This document shows, in pieces, positions 13,501 through 27,223 of a stretch of DNA of 64,000 nt (positions are counted from its first letter, which is position 1; every line of letters begins with the position of its first letter). The stretch comes from Chamaea fasciata (lineage: Eukaryota; Chordata; Aves; Passeriformes; Sylviidae). Under the pieces are notes generated by a model. It was given only the letters and a program-made list of their open reading frames with translations, searched no databases and was not told the origin of the DNA. A program made the translations under genes and the position numbers. Where the stretch lies: the NCBI GenBank assembly GCA_029207755.1, contig JARCOQ010000005.1, positions 52,665,563 to 52,729,562 of the forward strand. Direction: 5' to 3'.

Positions 13501-16500
13501 AGGAAGCTTGACCAAGTGATACAGGATGACAGGAAGCCCTGTATTTTACAAATCTTGCGTGATATAAATTACATTATATTCCCCAAGTGTTTATCCAGCA
13601 CAGCAGAGTAGTTTTCAGCCAGGGTCTGCAATAGCCCAAGGACTACCGCTGAAGTACAGGGGGGAAAAAATAGCTTGAAAAAGTAAGCCGGCTGTCAGAA
13701 GATGTAACTGTGCTATAAAAGTGTTTCCACTTCTGCTGGAAAGAATACTAGTTCCTCATATCCAGGAAGGTTGAAAGCCACTGCTCTGTAGTCTCTCATA
13801 CTGTCTGTGGTCTTGGCTTTTTCAGCCTGAAGCTGTAGAAGTGTCAGTGTGCCAGGGACTAAGGAAGCATGTACTCTATGGTACCATGAAAACTTCCATT
13901 TGGCAGTGCATAATCTGCCACTAACTCATTCTGAATTGGGCAAGAAGCAATCTTTTGTTCCCCTACATGAAGGGCCACATTAAAAAGTTAATATTCATTC
14001 ACTGATAAGTAATAAAGAAACTTACTTCAGAATTGAAGGCTAGGATTTTTTCCCTTTGCCAGTGGACTGACATTTAGAAATGAAATGCAAAGTAAGGTTG
14101 GAGATAAACAATCTGAGGATAAGGTGCCTGCAGAGTCTGGGAAAAAAGTAGGTGAATTATATCTGTATCAATGAGCTAATTTCACTACTTGAACCATTAC
14201 TCTCAAAATTTACAGGTGCATATTTGAATTTAAAGATCTAAGAACAGTCTCCTGCCATGGACTTTCTGAAGTAATTATCATTAGGATGCATGCACACCAG
14301 CAGTGTCAGTAGGGATGCAAAAATACTCTCCCATTAGATCACCAAGAACTTTGAAGATTTAATGTAGAATCAAACATTTCCCATTATATTAAAAGAGGGA
14401 TTTGGGGTGGAAATGGCTGTGATTTAGAAGTGGTGGGAAAAATGCTGTCAGATGCCATGTTTCACATTCATAACAGCTTGTGAACAGGAAACCTCTCTGC
14501 TTGAGCTTGTCGGGCATGGCAGCTACTAAATAAAGACAGACTCAAAAACTGTTACATGCTCCACAGGTATCCATCTTTATTTGGGTATCACCCCTGAGCT
14601 TCAAAGAACTTGCAGCCAATCTGTTTAAATATCAGTTAAGACAAATGTCAAGCCGGTCCAAACTCTAATCAAGGGTTCAGGATGCTTAATGCAGAATTAC
14701 AATAACTTTGGGTTTATCTAGAAAAAAATAATCTATTTACTATAAATGAAACTAGAATGGTCCCAAATAAGTTTCCATTGTGCTGGCTGAGATGGCAATT
14801 GTCCTACAGGGGTAACACTCAGATACATTAATAAAACATATAATGTTCCCTAGGGAAAGAACTCCGCTTAATTATATTTTTTTCCCATAAATGATTCTAG
14901 CTCTCCAAAGGTTTCAGGCACCCAAAAGGTACTGTAGGTAAAAAGCTCTGTAAAACCCCAATGTTAATGCAGTAGGAATACTTGCCAGTGAAGTAGTCAG
15001 AAACTCTGTAAGGTCCTAAGTTAAGAGTATTCCATATCACTTATTTGATCTCCTCCCCGCTCCTGCTGCTGCGGTGTTATGTATGCCACCATGCAGAATA
15101 TTTAGGTGGCTGGCAAGTGACACCAAATGCACACAGAACCTCAGCTTTCAGTTTGTATGTTACCTTTTTTCCAATATTTTTGCATATTTCTTACTTCACT
15201 GTATTTTAGTGATAACTTTCCAGTGGTGAGGTACATGTGGACTGAAGCAGGAATGCCTGCCTTGAACATCAGGCATCCTCAGAAAAGGAATGAAAGGGGG
15301 AGGTTCTTGTGCCTGTTGTCAGTTTGATTGGCATATCAATGTCCAGCCACTCAAAATGTTCTTTCCTCTCTTCAGACTAAGAGATTAATTAAGGAGGGAA
15401 ATGTACAGGAAAGAGAATAGTGACAGGAAATGGAGGAAGGGAAGGTGAATTTAAGAAAAATTTAAGGAAGGGAGTCTCCAGACATCATATTTCTTATTGA
15501 TGAATGAAGAATGGGATGGTTATTCACCAAGAATGTGAGATATAACCATTCAGCTACTGCAGAAATTTTGGATTTGCATCATCTGTTGCCTTATTTCATT
15601 TACCAGTGTGTGAGCTGAGTCAGCTGTTGTCAGCTTACAGCACTCAGTGCTTGATACTGTCTAATCACTCATGTCTTTAAATGTGACTCTTTAATTCTCT
15701 TCGTGTGATGCACAATATTTGAAGATCATTAACTAAAACTTGGAAAGTAGCAAGTGCTAAACACACCTACATTTTCTACGGCTGATAAACTCAGTTCAAT
15801 TACTTCATTACCTCCTTAGAGAAGGACTTGGGTGTCTGAAAGCTGTTTTTCCCCAGCCAGTGAGGGTGACTCCTGTAAGGCCATCTGTACTCTGTGTGAC
15901 TTGAAAATTTGATTCATGCTTGCTGTACACAGTATAATAATAGGAAAAAAAAATTACAGACACAGGGCAAAATAGGGATCATTAATAGTTGCCTCTGTGC
16001 TTTCTTTAAAATTATAAGTTAATAATTGTGGTTAGGGGAAAATTATGAAACAATATTAATATAATATTAAATTTAAAATTACAGAAAATAAAAAAGTCAT
16101 ATCTACAGGCAGTGATAAATTTGATGATGTCTCATCTGTCTTTCAGATGTATCCTAAATGCTTTTAGGTGAGACAGTTCTAAATATGAAACTGTTCACAC
16201 TTCAAAAATGTGTGTGTGGTTTAAGCTGCTGGACATACATTTACACAGTTTGGTTTGTATTCCATTTCCCCCCACTTCTTTCAGACAATACTTCAGCAAG
16301 ATTCTTTATACTTTAGCAAGAAAAGTTCATCAGATCATGGTGATCTTTCTGTTTAGCCATCTTAGAAGGAAAGGAAACAAAACTGCTACAGAGTACTTGA
16401 TCCTTTCTGGAAGCTGGATGAAATGGCTTCCAGAAAAACAGCACAACAATACCACAGATTGTATCCAAACCATGTCCACTAAGCTGGCATGGCCTTTTCA

Positions 16501-17591
16501 TTTTATTGCTGGTTTAATACTGGGAAATAGGGGCTTGTGACATTTTTGAAGGAAGTTGTAAAATTGAATTTTTTTTTCTTTGTGGACGCACTAATGGGAA
16601 AAACGTGGGAGAGGCAGTACCCATAGTGAAACGCTCTTGAGGGATTTACACTGAAAAAACCCCTCATGTTAAACAATGTATTGTACCTGTTCTTTTTCCG
16701 TCTCCACCGAGAAACATCCGGCTGCTCTTTCCGAATTTACCCTGTTCCCAGCCTGCCCACCCCTGACCTTGCCTCTTAGAGAAGTCCTAATGGCTATCAA
16801 ATTTTACAGTTTTCTTTGGCACAAGCGTCTTGAAAACATCATGGCAACTTGAAAGCTGTAAAAACTGCACTCTCTGTTCCCCTGATTCATTAGATTGTAA
16901 CATTTACGAGGTCACAGCATCTAAGGAATAAAGATGTTAACATTTATGAGTCAAAAAAATAAAGTATCACAGGAAGGACCAGATGTAACAAATAATTTGT
17001 TTTATAGAAAAAGTGATGTAACAAGCTTTTCATGGAAAGATACTGTCGAAAGTGGACTTTTCTCTGAAGGGGAAGGGTTTTTTTGGAGTGGAAATGGTGA
17101 ATGAGTCCTAGTATGTCAATATTTTCTTCATAAAAATTTGACTTGGAGTAGGTGCAGAATTCCGATGCCACAAAACACAGATGGAAATGGTATTTCATCA
17201 GGTCAGACTGAGTGAAATTGATAATTGATAACATTTTCCCACTCAATTCTTCATACGTGGGTCAGATTTTGCAAATTTTAAGAGTAGAACAGACCTCAAA
17301 TTTGTGGAAATGTGCTGATGCTAAACTCTTTCTAAGAATCTAACAAGTTTAGTATTGTTGCTTAGGTTGAGTGTTTCCCAGAGAGCTGAACTACTGGCAC
17401 ATTTCACCTGCACTTCACCACAGTGGTCTTTAACCTGTTTTAGCTTTTATTCTGGCCTTTAGATCTAGACCTGGTTCCCCTCTTAAGGAACATGCAGCTT
17501 TATATTGGAAATACAAAAGCCTTAGGTTCAGGTTGTCCAGATTATGATGTATATCTGCTGAAAGTATATTAAATGTAGACCCTGCCAAAGA

Positions 17592-17606
17592 ATATATATA
17601 TATATA
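17592..17606. repeat. (TA)n microsatellite
   Basis: About seven TA dinucleotide repeats, seen directly. Confidence 0.9.
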
Positions 17607-20600
17607 AATATTCCCATGTAATCTTTACTTATTTTCATGGCTTTTGCAGTTTCAAACCCAGTTATGAAGAGGAATAAGGTGCTGATCTGACTGTGATCCA
17701 GGACTTGAACTTGTTTGTAGTTCTTGTCAGTGTGCATGTAACTTCACTTCCGCCTCTATCCTTTAAAGTAGCAGTGTCAGTGCTGTGCTGCTGTTTGTTC
17801 TGAATTGGGAATGGGAACAAAAAATTCAGTGCCGATCCTGTCTCACATATCTCTCTCTACTGTGAATTCCATAAAATATGTCTCCCTGACTTCACTAAGC
17901 CTGGCAAAAAAGCCTCGTGGCTTTTGTAGGATTGGGATTTCATCTGCAGGTATTTTATCTTTGGATTTTACAAGGTTACTTTCTTTCACAAGCACCTGAG
18001 ATCAAGCTTGCATGAAGCTATGCGATGAGGAAGACAGTTCTGCACTGTAAATCTGTTCTTAGTCGTGTAGGATTTAGAACCTAGGGATGGACCTTTTTTT
18101 TCCTGTTTTTTCTGTGGACATGAGGATAGTGCATTAGCCCTAGGAGGAACAGTGGCGAAAACTCAATAAAGAATCAATAATATTTTTTGAAAGCTCTCAA
18201 TAGAGAAGGCATAAAAGTGAAAAATACCACATGGAAATACGGGCTCCAGTGTCTTGCAGTGTTATTTGCTGCATAATAGTTGTGGATAAGCAGGCAAGAG
18301 GCTGCTGTTGCAGAACTGTAGGATGACATTTTTTAGAAGAAGACAACTGATAAAAGAGAATTTTGCATCTAGTATTCTTCGCCCTCTGTAGGGGCTTGCA
18401 GCAACCCCTTTTCAAGCAAGGAGGTAAAACACAATTTTTTTTCTGTCAAGTTTGTAAGAATGGTGTTATTTACTGTCTCCAGAGTAGACAGTATTTTTGG
18501 CAGTATTTTGTTTAAAGCAGTTAGATAAAGGAAGAGGAATATCAAAATTTTATTTCTTTAGATACTGAAGAAATACATGGCTTCCTCCATCAAGATGTAC
18601 TTACAAAGATTTTAATATTTCTTTTTCTAGCTATTTAATGGATCCAGCTTCTTTATGAGATATTCCACAACTCATATATATACCTGCACAATCGCTTTTG
18701 TTTGTGGTTCTCTAAATTAGAAGTTGATGTGGGCGGACAGGTTTCTTTGGCTATTTATTTTAAAATGTCCAAGCACATAAATTACTCCTTTCAAGGTCAA
18801 TTGAAGTTTTTGTTTACTAAATTAGCTCCAGATCTTGCCCTTATATTGCTAGTCAAGAAATACTTTTAAATGGACACAGATTTTATTCAATCACATGCCT
18901 ATTTTAAACATCTTCTGTTTCATTGTGAGTGTTGGGATCTGTGGCCTTGACAGATGCCAAGATAAAAATTGTGTCAATGCACACTTTCCCATTTTCAATA
19001 GAAATCTGTGGAATTCAACACTGAACACTGAATTTGGCTCGTTGACTTCCAGGCCTCAGTCATTCTTCCTTTGGCATGTTAATAGCCATAAGGCTTCTTT
19101 TGACAGTTTAGCTGTGACACTCATCCAAAATTCATCAAATCCATGCAAGCATTTGCTTTGATTTCAGTAACTGTGCCCATGATGATCTGTAGCTGTGCTG
19201 ACAAAGTTTGTTGCATGTGTTGGAATGATTTTTGGACATTCGGGAACTTAATTAATTGCAAGTGATGCAATGAAGAGTGGGAATAAGTTTTTCTGGGGAT
19301 AGACTTCTTACTTTCTTGGTATAAATTCTGTGCCACCTTCTAGGAGAGCTGGTTACTGCTTTGAAAAGATGATTAGCACAGTAAATTTCGTGACACTGCT
19401 GAAAATGTTTAGACAAAATGGGAAGTAGCCATTTTGCAACTTCATCGCTGTTTTACAGTGGTTTGTCTTGTGGACATCAGTTATTGCATGCTGATGTGTC
19501 TTCTATTCTCTGCTGAAACAGAAAGCTGAAATACTGTGATATGGGAAGCAGAAGAGTTTGATTCTTGTCTTATTTTGAACATTCCATAGTTGCATGTGCT
19601 TCTGGAAGAGCTGCTTCTGTGCGGGGTGGCATTGTGAGGCTTATGAGAGTTCTGTCTCTTTCTGGCAGAATACAGAAATAAAACAAATCCTGGGGGAGGT
19701 TCAATTTCACCTCCAATAATGAAAGAAGAATCAACAAATCAATCAAATACATAATTTCCATTATGTATAAGGGAAATACTGGTCCCATCAGACTAAAAAG
19801 AATGAGGTCACTTAAATTCAAATTCTCTTCCTGTGACTGAAATGCAAGGACATGCAATGTAAATTACAGCACGTCCTCATGCTAACACATCCCCAGATTT
19901 TCTCAGATACTTATCTAGGGGTTTTTTTCTAAAGTTCTTGGATGCTTGCATTGCATAATAACTGCAGTCTCATAGAGTAGGTGCTCTTTAAGTAACACCA
20001 CTGCTCCTTGAGGAGGGCATTAGCAGAGCATGGCTCTTTTTCCTAGGGATGTGCTCAAAGAGTTATTTCCAGATGGTAACAAAAAGATTCACCCCTGCTT
20101 TCCAGAAAGAATTAGGATGGAGTTTTCAAACCTCTTCAAGCTTGGTAAATAGCTGAACTAGTACAGTTCACCCAAGTAAGCAAGTTTCTTTTTATTTCTT
20201 CTATCCTGATCATTTTTTACTTTAAAACATTTGAAACAAGCAGTGCACTTTTGAGATTTTTCCAAACCAGTTCCAGAAAGAGATGATCAAAATTATTTTG
20301 CCAGCATTTGAAGATGTCCTTACATCCAACCCTGGGATGGGGAGTTGCTCTCTCTTTTGAATACACTAAGCTCAAATAGGTTCTTGGCAGGTTCTGTCAG
20401 TACTAAAAATGTCTCTACACCTTTCTAATCATTTTGGTGCATTCAATTCTTGTCTGAGACTCTCCTTGTAGTACCACATGAAATTAATTTCTCTTGGAGT
20501 AGAAAAACTGCAATTCTCTTTTAAGGTGATTTCTTCACTAAACACTCCAAGAGTTCCCCATCTGAACAGCTGGAATTTAAGGAATTGAAAACTTTATCAG

Positions 20601-21260
20601 TATTTTGCCAGTGTAGATAAAACTTCAGGTTTTCCTTTGAGAAATCTTGCAAATGCTTCAGTAGATTCACCTACATCCATCAGAATTTCATGTTTGGATG
20701 CCTACATTTATTTTTCTTCTTGGTTTTGGTTTTTGTTTTTGTTATGGCAATTCCTTCATGATGAAAGACAATATTAAGTGACCAAGTGCTAAAAATGTTA
20801 AGGATAATTGAAGCCACAAAATTAGCAGGGATAGCATAATTTCTCAGAGGTGTTTAGAGTTGAGATTTTGATTAACACCCAATTCTATCAATTATAGGAA
20901 AAAAAGAATAATAGGATATGACCTATCCAAAAGGAAATGAACACAGATGGCTCCTGGAAATTTTGGGGTTTACAACAGACAAAATGAGGAACAAACCTAA
21001 AGGTGTTATGTGGTTGAGTGTACTCCTGTTACTTTTGCTCTACATGAAGCTTACTAAGGGAGCTGTATTCTGGCATGTCAAATGTAGCATTCTGTCCATA
21101 AATTATAGTTGTTCCACACTGAGGTATTCTTTAAAGAATGTCTTCCTCTAGGTATAAGAGAAGACTGAGTGGTGGTCACATTGTTTACATTTCTCTTGGC
21201 TGTTGGAGCCTCAAAAATGTTCTGCATTTGGACTTTGTAGGCTTTGTACATGCTTTTGTG

Positions 21261-21377
21261 AGGTTTTTTCTTTGTTTTTGTTTGTTTCTTTTGCATATGG
21301 TTTTTATTGTTGTTGTTTGGGTTTTTTGGGGGGGAGAGAGGGGCTGGGGTTTTTTTGGTATGTTTTGGTTTCTTTGG
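21261..21377. repeat. T/G-rich low-complexity tract
   Basis: Strand-asymmetric tract built from GTTTT, TTGTTG and GGGTTTTTT units, with a G7 run near 21329-21335. It generates a spurious minus-strand frame rich in Lys, Asn and Pro. Confidence 0.9.
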
Positions 21378-23360
21378 AAATGTAAGTTCAACAGTCTTAG
21401 CCCCTGGTTTTGCTAGCCATACTGGAGACAGAAATTCCAATCAGCCTGCCAGGTGAAGTTTTTAAATAGTTATGTGGGTTTTGGAGGGAAGAAGCACCAA
21501 AAAACCCACAACATGGCTCTGAAAAGGAGTTAGAATGTTTGGTTCCACTTCTAGTTTTGTACAGCTGTTGGGCTGCAAAAGAGAGAAATAATTTTTCTAA
21601 TCCTTTTGCAATATTAGTTGTGACTTGAACTCCTGAGAGAATGAGATGCAAATAATCTGTTTCTTTAGCTATTTTTCTGGTTTCTGTATCTGTTGTATTA
21701 CCCCTTCATAACTTGAGTATTTGTATTGCATCGTCACTTTGTGCTACTAATCACAGTACAGCTTTTTAGAAATAAGTATTATATAAGGGGCAGTCATTCA
21801 GAAGGCTTCACATTTCTTTGATTTTTTTTTTTTTGGTCCCTTTTGAAGGCTCTCCCACCGCTTATTTAAAAAATTAGTCCTGTTCGATTCATTGTTTGAA
21901 AAAAAAGGAATTAATTTCTCAACCCTTGGCAGTCTGATGCTGAGGAACAGATAACAGGTTCTTCTGAATTCTCTCTTCTGAAAAGACTCATTGCTGGATA
22001 AAAGTTAAGAACAAACCTTGAAATGAAGTTGCCATTTTTTCTGAGCGTCCTGAGGGGAACACCTGGCACACCTGACATCAAAATCATGTTAGATGCTTTT
22101 TGGATATTGACTTGGCCTGTTAAAACATGGCATTACTGTAGAGCTCTATTTTTGTCCCTGTAGCCTGTAGAGAACAACAGGATGTTTCTGGAAATGTTAA
22201 TAAATGGTTATGGAAGCTGAAAATTTCTGCTGAGTGGAAACCAGACTGGAACATTTTGGGAATATGCACCCAGCCACACGGACCTGTGGCCTAGTGAGAA
22301 CAGCTTCTCAGAGAGTGCATTGCAGGTTGTTTGGAATGAGCACTTGACTTGCTGATTCTTGTTTTGAAGGAAAATCACAAATGTCTCTTTCTGCTGTCAT
22401 ACTGGACTTGGAAGGTAGAGCACAGCCACAGGCTGTGCTGAATGGGCACTTGCACAACTCATGGATGGAAATTGTTAGTAAAGCATAAGAACCTTCTGAA
22501 AAAGAGCAGTGTTTTAAAGACTAGGAAATTTACCTTTAAGCAGCAGGTTGTATTTTTGTTTGGAAGATCCTTTCTCCAGCTTCCAATTTCTGGTATTTCT
22601 GTGGTGCCAAATGCTGTGTTAATGAAATAGCCAATTGGTTCTGCAGCTAAAGCCGAGTCTGTAGCTCCCTTTTCAAGCTGCTGAGGAGATTGTAGAAGGG
22701 AGACTTCAGAGCTGTTGGAGGCAGGTGAATGGAGACTTGGAGAATTCTGAGTTTAAGGTAGACTTCTAAGAGAGGCCAACATGAGGGGGAGAACTTGCAG
22801 CAGAACTTGGGAGAAGCTTGTTCCTGCTCTCACAGCCTGCGTGAGGAGAGACAAAACCAGCCATCCTCAATCCAAGTTCTAGAAGTGCTGGAAGCACTGA
22901 GTGGCTGAGTCTGAGCTGGCTCTTCAGAGGAGTCTGTTTTTCCCCAAACCGCCTTGCCCTCTTTGGATTCCATCTGGGTATGATGCCAGGTAGCAAAAGT
23001 GGAGTGCTTTTAAAAGGGGGGGGAGGAGAAAATCTGTGCGAACATGAACCTAATTCAGAAATATGTCAGTCAACTCTACAGTGGAAGGCACGTTTGAAAT
23101 GTAATGCTGGGATAGCTCTGATGTACTAACAGGTGACTTTCTAAAAGGATAACTTTATCTGTTTATCATGTGCTGCCTAACTTAGGGAGAGTAGCTGTGG
23201 GGTTTGGTGTAGCATACCACAAATTTAGACCTGATACTTATTGAGCCATGAGGCTATCTTTAATTATTTATGTGTTTTTAGTTGGTTGATGTACACCACT
23301 GAATTATTCACAAGAATGACTATGATACTGATGTTCCATATATAAGCCAAAATACAGTTT

Positions 23361-23369
23361 GGGGGGGGG
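23361..23369. repeat. Poly(G) run, 9 bases, followed by poly(A)
   Basis: Nine consecutive G followed by A-rich sequence on the + strand. Confidence 0.9.
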
Positions 23370-24035
23370 AAAAAAAGTTTGCATTTTCTGGAATGAGTGA
23401 AGTGCTTTTTTATGTATGAGGGAGGGAAGATCATGACAGGATTATTTGTAATTGAAGCAGAATCCATCTCTCATCTTTTGTGATCCTCTTTCAGATACAG
23501 ACCAGTGTGAAAAAACTCCAAAAACTCCATCCTATCTTTTGAGAATAAAATACTGGACTTTTTGTGGTTCTTGTATGTGGATTAATTCAGAAGATTAAAG
23601 TTTATTTGTTATAAAAGGCATACTTTTGTCTCATGCCTTATTAATAGTATGCTTCACATAGTTGTTACAAGTCAAAGGTTTCATTCATTCTCTGCTGATT
23701 ATTTTGAAGCCAGAAAATAAAAACGACATTTTAAATATAAAGTGTATGAAAATCAACTGTTCCTTTTTTATTTTTGACTATATCATTGTTTACTGTGATG
23801 ATACTCCAATTATTTTGTGAAGGAGTGTTCTATACATTGGCTTGCTGCTTTTCAGACAAATATGTCCGTGATATATCCAGTCCCTGACCATGTGTTGGAT
23901 GAAGTAGGCAACATGAGCCTAAAAGAAAGATTAGGGACATGCATATATCAAAACCATGCTCAGTTGGAGTTATTTTTCTGTATTGTTAGAATTCTCTTTT
24001 TACAAAAGCTTCTTTTTCCTCCTCTTGTGTTTTAG

Positions 24036-24164
24036 ATATCGACGAGTGTGAGAATGACTTCTACAATGGGGGTTGTGTCCATGAGTGTATCAACATTCCA
24101 GGCAACTACAGGTGTACGTGCTACGATGGATTCATGTTAGCCCACGATGGCCACAACTGTCTCG
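24036..24164 (+). CDS. SCUBE1: SCUBE1 internal coding exon: EGF-like domain 2 (calcium-binding)
   Basis: This 129-bp exon is flanked by a polypyrimidine tract ending in TTTTAG and by the donor GTAAGT. Its first two bases complete a Gly/Asp-type split codon (phase 1), and it ends with one base of the next codon (phase 1). The 42 full codons contain six cysteines, at codons 4, 13, 17, 26, 28 and 41, in EGF spacing. They open with Asp-x-Asp-Glu-Cys, the calcium-binding signature, and carry the Asn/Asp beta-hydroxylation pattern C-x-N-x4-Y-x-C ([10 protein letters not shown]). Peptides such as [18 protein letters not shown] and AHDGHNCL match my recollection of vertebrate SCUBE proteins. The residues ENDFYNGG, rather than the SCUBE3-type EREDNAGC, point to SCUBE1. 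SCUBE1 is a secreted or membrane-tethered glycoprotein of platelets, endothelium and embryo, with a signal peptide, about nine EGF repeats, a spacer, cysteine-rich repeats and a CUB domain. The exon is intact. Paralogue assignment is from memory of the family, not from a search. Confidence 0.93.
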
Positions 24165-26997
24165 GTAAGTGGTGAGTGCTGGCAAGAAACTTTCATTTCA
24201 TGGCTGTGGCAACAAGGCCTGATCTGTTTTCTGCGTTTTCTCATCTGGCATGTCTTCAGTAAAGACTTGAGCCAGGTCACAATGAATGCATTCAAACCTG
24301 TGTGTTGGCCCCAGTGTGGTTTAGGTCAGACCCTTACAGCTGTCACTCTTAATCTTGACATGCTCAAAGCAGTATGCCCACGTTTAATATTGCTGAGGAA
24401 AACCCTGACCCCCAAAGGTTGTGCTGGATGCTTGGGCTTCTTCTTTAAGAAAAGTAATCTGTTGAATATATTAAATATGCCGAGATATATTTTGTCTGTT
24501 TCTTCCAACTTTTGTAATCCCAGTCGTATCTTTAGAGCTTGCCCTCCCCTTTTTTCCTTTTTCACGCAATACAGTTCTAGGATATGGTGGATGAACATAA
24601 ATTACAGAATGTTAAAAGTACGAGTGAGGAAGGAATACTTTGACAATGAAACAGGGCAGAAGAAGCACTGATCACTAATTACTGGAGGGACACTGTCCAC
24701 TGACTGTGCAAAGCCAATGCAGGATCTTCATTGTTTCACCAGTCTGAGGATTTGGGGGTCTGTATTTTTGATTCATGGCCATTGCTGTGGTTTAAATAAG
24801 TTGGGCTTGTCCTAGAACCTACATAAGTATATGGTTTTGTTATGAAATTTCTTCACACCAGTTACCTGATAAACCTATATAGCTGTGTCCAGTTTCCCAT
24901 AGCTGCTTCCTTGTTGGTCATTTTTTGTTAAATTCTGGTGCTTGGAGACTCTTTCTCACTATTCCCAAAATAAATGCAATGACCATGCTTTGGTACAGTC
25001 CTAAGTTAATTTCAAGGTGATGTTTTTAAAAGAAGTGTGTAAAAGGGATGTTTTTTTCTGTGTCAGCAGCAACTCTACTTTAGTAAAAACTGAGATATTT
25101 GCAATGAAATTCAAGAAATGAGGCAGTGAACCAGAAATGTTGAAGTCCAGTATCACCAGTCTGCACTAACTAAAGCTATGAAAGAACTAGGATTTCAGGG
25201 CAAGGATTCGATTAGCCTTTCAGTAGATGTATTTTGTACTGCATTTATTTTCAAACTGAGTAATATTTGTTCAGATGGGTTATGTATCCTGACCATTGAC
25301 AGGGGTTTGACTCAAGCTTCCAAATTTCATTTGTTATAGAACAGCCTAAAATAGATTTATTTGCCTCAGCCTGAGGTGGCCAAATGATTAATGGTGCAAG
25401 AGGTATTTCTTATACAAAGAGCAGCCAGACATTAATTTAAAAAATAAGGAAAACCTCTATTTATTCTAATATTCATAAATTCTTACTAAAACAGGACACA
25501 AACATAATCAAATAGTTCAAGTATTTGGAATTCAAATAACTGTACATATGTGTTGTTTCAAACAGCTTGCTTGTTTCAACTTTGTCCAAACAACTTCCAT
25601 TATAGTAGAGAAAGAACTCTTTTGAGCAATGAGCAGCAAAAGGAGTGACCTGACCAAGGATAAGCCACTGAGGAGAGCTGTGGGATTTTTTGGACCTGCT
25701 GTCTGTGTTATTGCTCTCTGGTCATGAAATGAGGAAGCTAAATCTACAGAGATAGTCACATTTTTAATTATATTTTCGTTATTTTCTATTCAGACACTTT
25801 TTTCTTTTTTGTAGTTTTTTGCGTTTTTTAAATTTAAAAAGGCCAGCAACAATACAAACAGGTGACTACCGTGGGAATAATAACAAAGAGCTCCCTTTCT
25901 CCCAATGTACGGCCTTAGGACCCTAAAAGAGCTCACAATTATCTTTCTGATTTTGAAACCATGGACTGGGGAGGTTGTGTCTGTAACTAATGAATGGTCT
26001 TTGGCATGTCTTAGTAAAATATCTGATTTTACTGAAAAGGGCACTGAAAAGTGAATCAAGGCGCATTCCCTCTTCCCCTCCTTCCTTCTTCGAAATTTGA
26101 ATGAGTTTACTGAGGGCCAACTTGTCTGGTTTTAAGGTTTAAGACTGAAGATTTTAATTGTGTCAGTGACCATGCCAGTCTTTCCATGGCTGCTTGTTGT
26201 GTGCTGACTCAGATTTGGGACACCATCACTAGAAAAGAGAGAACTTTTCTTTTTGATGGCATTTTTTCTGCCAATATTTGCACCCCACCTAGTTGCTGGC
26301 ATTGTCAGTTATACTGACTGTTGTGATAGCCTAGTTGTTCCCATTAGTAGAGTATCAGTTTTTGAAAAGAGGGACATTCTAATCCCTTCCCTTCTTGACC
26401 AGCTTTATTTCCCTTCTCTTATGCTACCAGAAATATCTAAATGCAGTAAGAGGTGGCAGTGAGGTCTCAAATCAAAAACAAACACTGTATTTGCACGTAC
26501 AAATTGAAATTAGGATTTCTGTAACATTTTGGAAATTGGTTTGCTTATTTCGAAGATTTTCTTTTTCATCATGATGAAATTAGGTATTGAAAGGAATTAA
26601 AATCTTGGTGAGTCCACTGGTTTCCATCTGTTCTTGCTTTTTGAGAAACCACTTATTTTTCATGGATTTTATGGAGACAAAGAATGCTTCACAAGATAGG
26701 TAACAATATTTTTCACCTTTCAATTCTTGTAATGAAAAAGGTTGCATCAGAATTTCTGCATATCTTGTTTGACATCAGGATTTCTACGTATGTTGCTTGC
26801 CTGAGGTCTCTGCAAAATCTTAAGCCATCTCTTCTTGACAGGGTTTACATTCCTTTATAAATCTTCACTGAATCTCTTTCTAGTAACATCAGTACAACAA
26901 GATGATTAAAATCTTCTTTATAAATAGCAAACTTGGAGTATTCAATTACAGCAGATGCTGTGGACAAGTGCTTTTTCCTGAGTTCTTCCTTCAACAT

Positions 26998-27060
26998 TTC
27001 CTTCCTTCCCATCCATCCTTCCTGTCCTTTCTTCCCATCCTACCTTCCTGTCCTTGTCTA
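26998..27060. repeat. Pyrimidine-rich imperfect tandem repeat
   Basis: CCTTCC-type units. A 26-27 bp block containing CCCATCC and CCTTCCTGTCCTT occurs twice. It is entirely C/T-rich over most of its length. Confidence 0.8.
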
Positions 27061-27214
27061 GCAAAAACAAATTTTTTTGCACTCCCCTGAAATAGCAGTA
27101 GGTTTTTTTCTCAAAAAATGCTCCAAAGTCTGCTCAGTGGATGCAAGACTAGTGTTTGGTCTCATACAGTAGGTTTGAAATATTGTTTCCCCTCTTGTAC
27201 ATAAAATACATATT

Positions 27215-27223
27215 GGGGGGGGG
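27215..27223. repeat. Poly(G) run, 9 bases
   Basis: Nine consecutive G on the + strand, seen directly. Confidence 0.9.

Larger units (their letters stand above)
1..24035 (+). other. SCUBE1: SCUBE1 intron, 3' part (upstream of the EGF-2 exon)
   Basis: No coding exon was recognised here. I looked for the EGF-1 exon (a DEC start and an AICQNTPKSYKC-like segment) and did not find it, so this intron continues beyond the left edge. The sequence is AT-rich, with simple repeats at 1971-1988, 2264-2280, 10523-10585, 17592-17606, 21261-21377 and 23361-23369, and a two-copy tandem duplication at 3535-3590. No CR1 tail was recognised. Reading frames of 60-136 codons occur on both strands, but they overlap each other, lack splice context and show no family motif, so I treat them as chance. 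Exceptions worth checking are the minus-strand coding-like stretch at about 0.5-2.2 kb, the AT-rich block at 8.1-8.4 kb and the exon-start look-alike at 23495. Confidence 0.8.

Noticed and set aside
21078..21440. 120-codon minus-strand open frame
   Set aside because: Created by the T/G tract at 21261-21377; low-complexity Lys/Asn/Pro translation.
24147..24671. 174-codon + strand open frame starting within the EGF-2 exon
   Set aside because: It is out of frame with the EGF exon, runs through the splice donor into intron and contains no recognisable domain.
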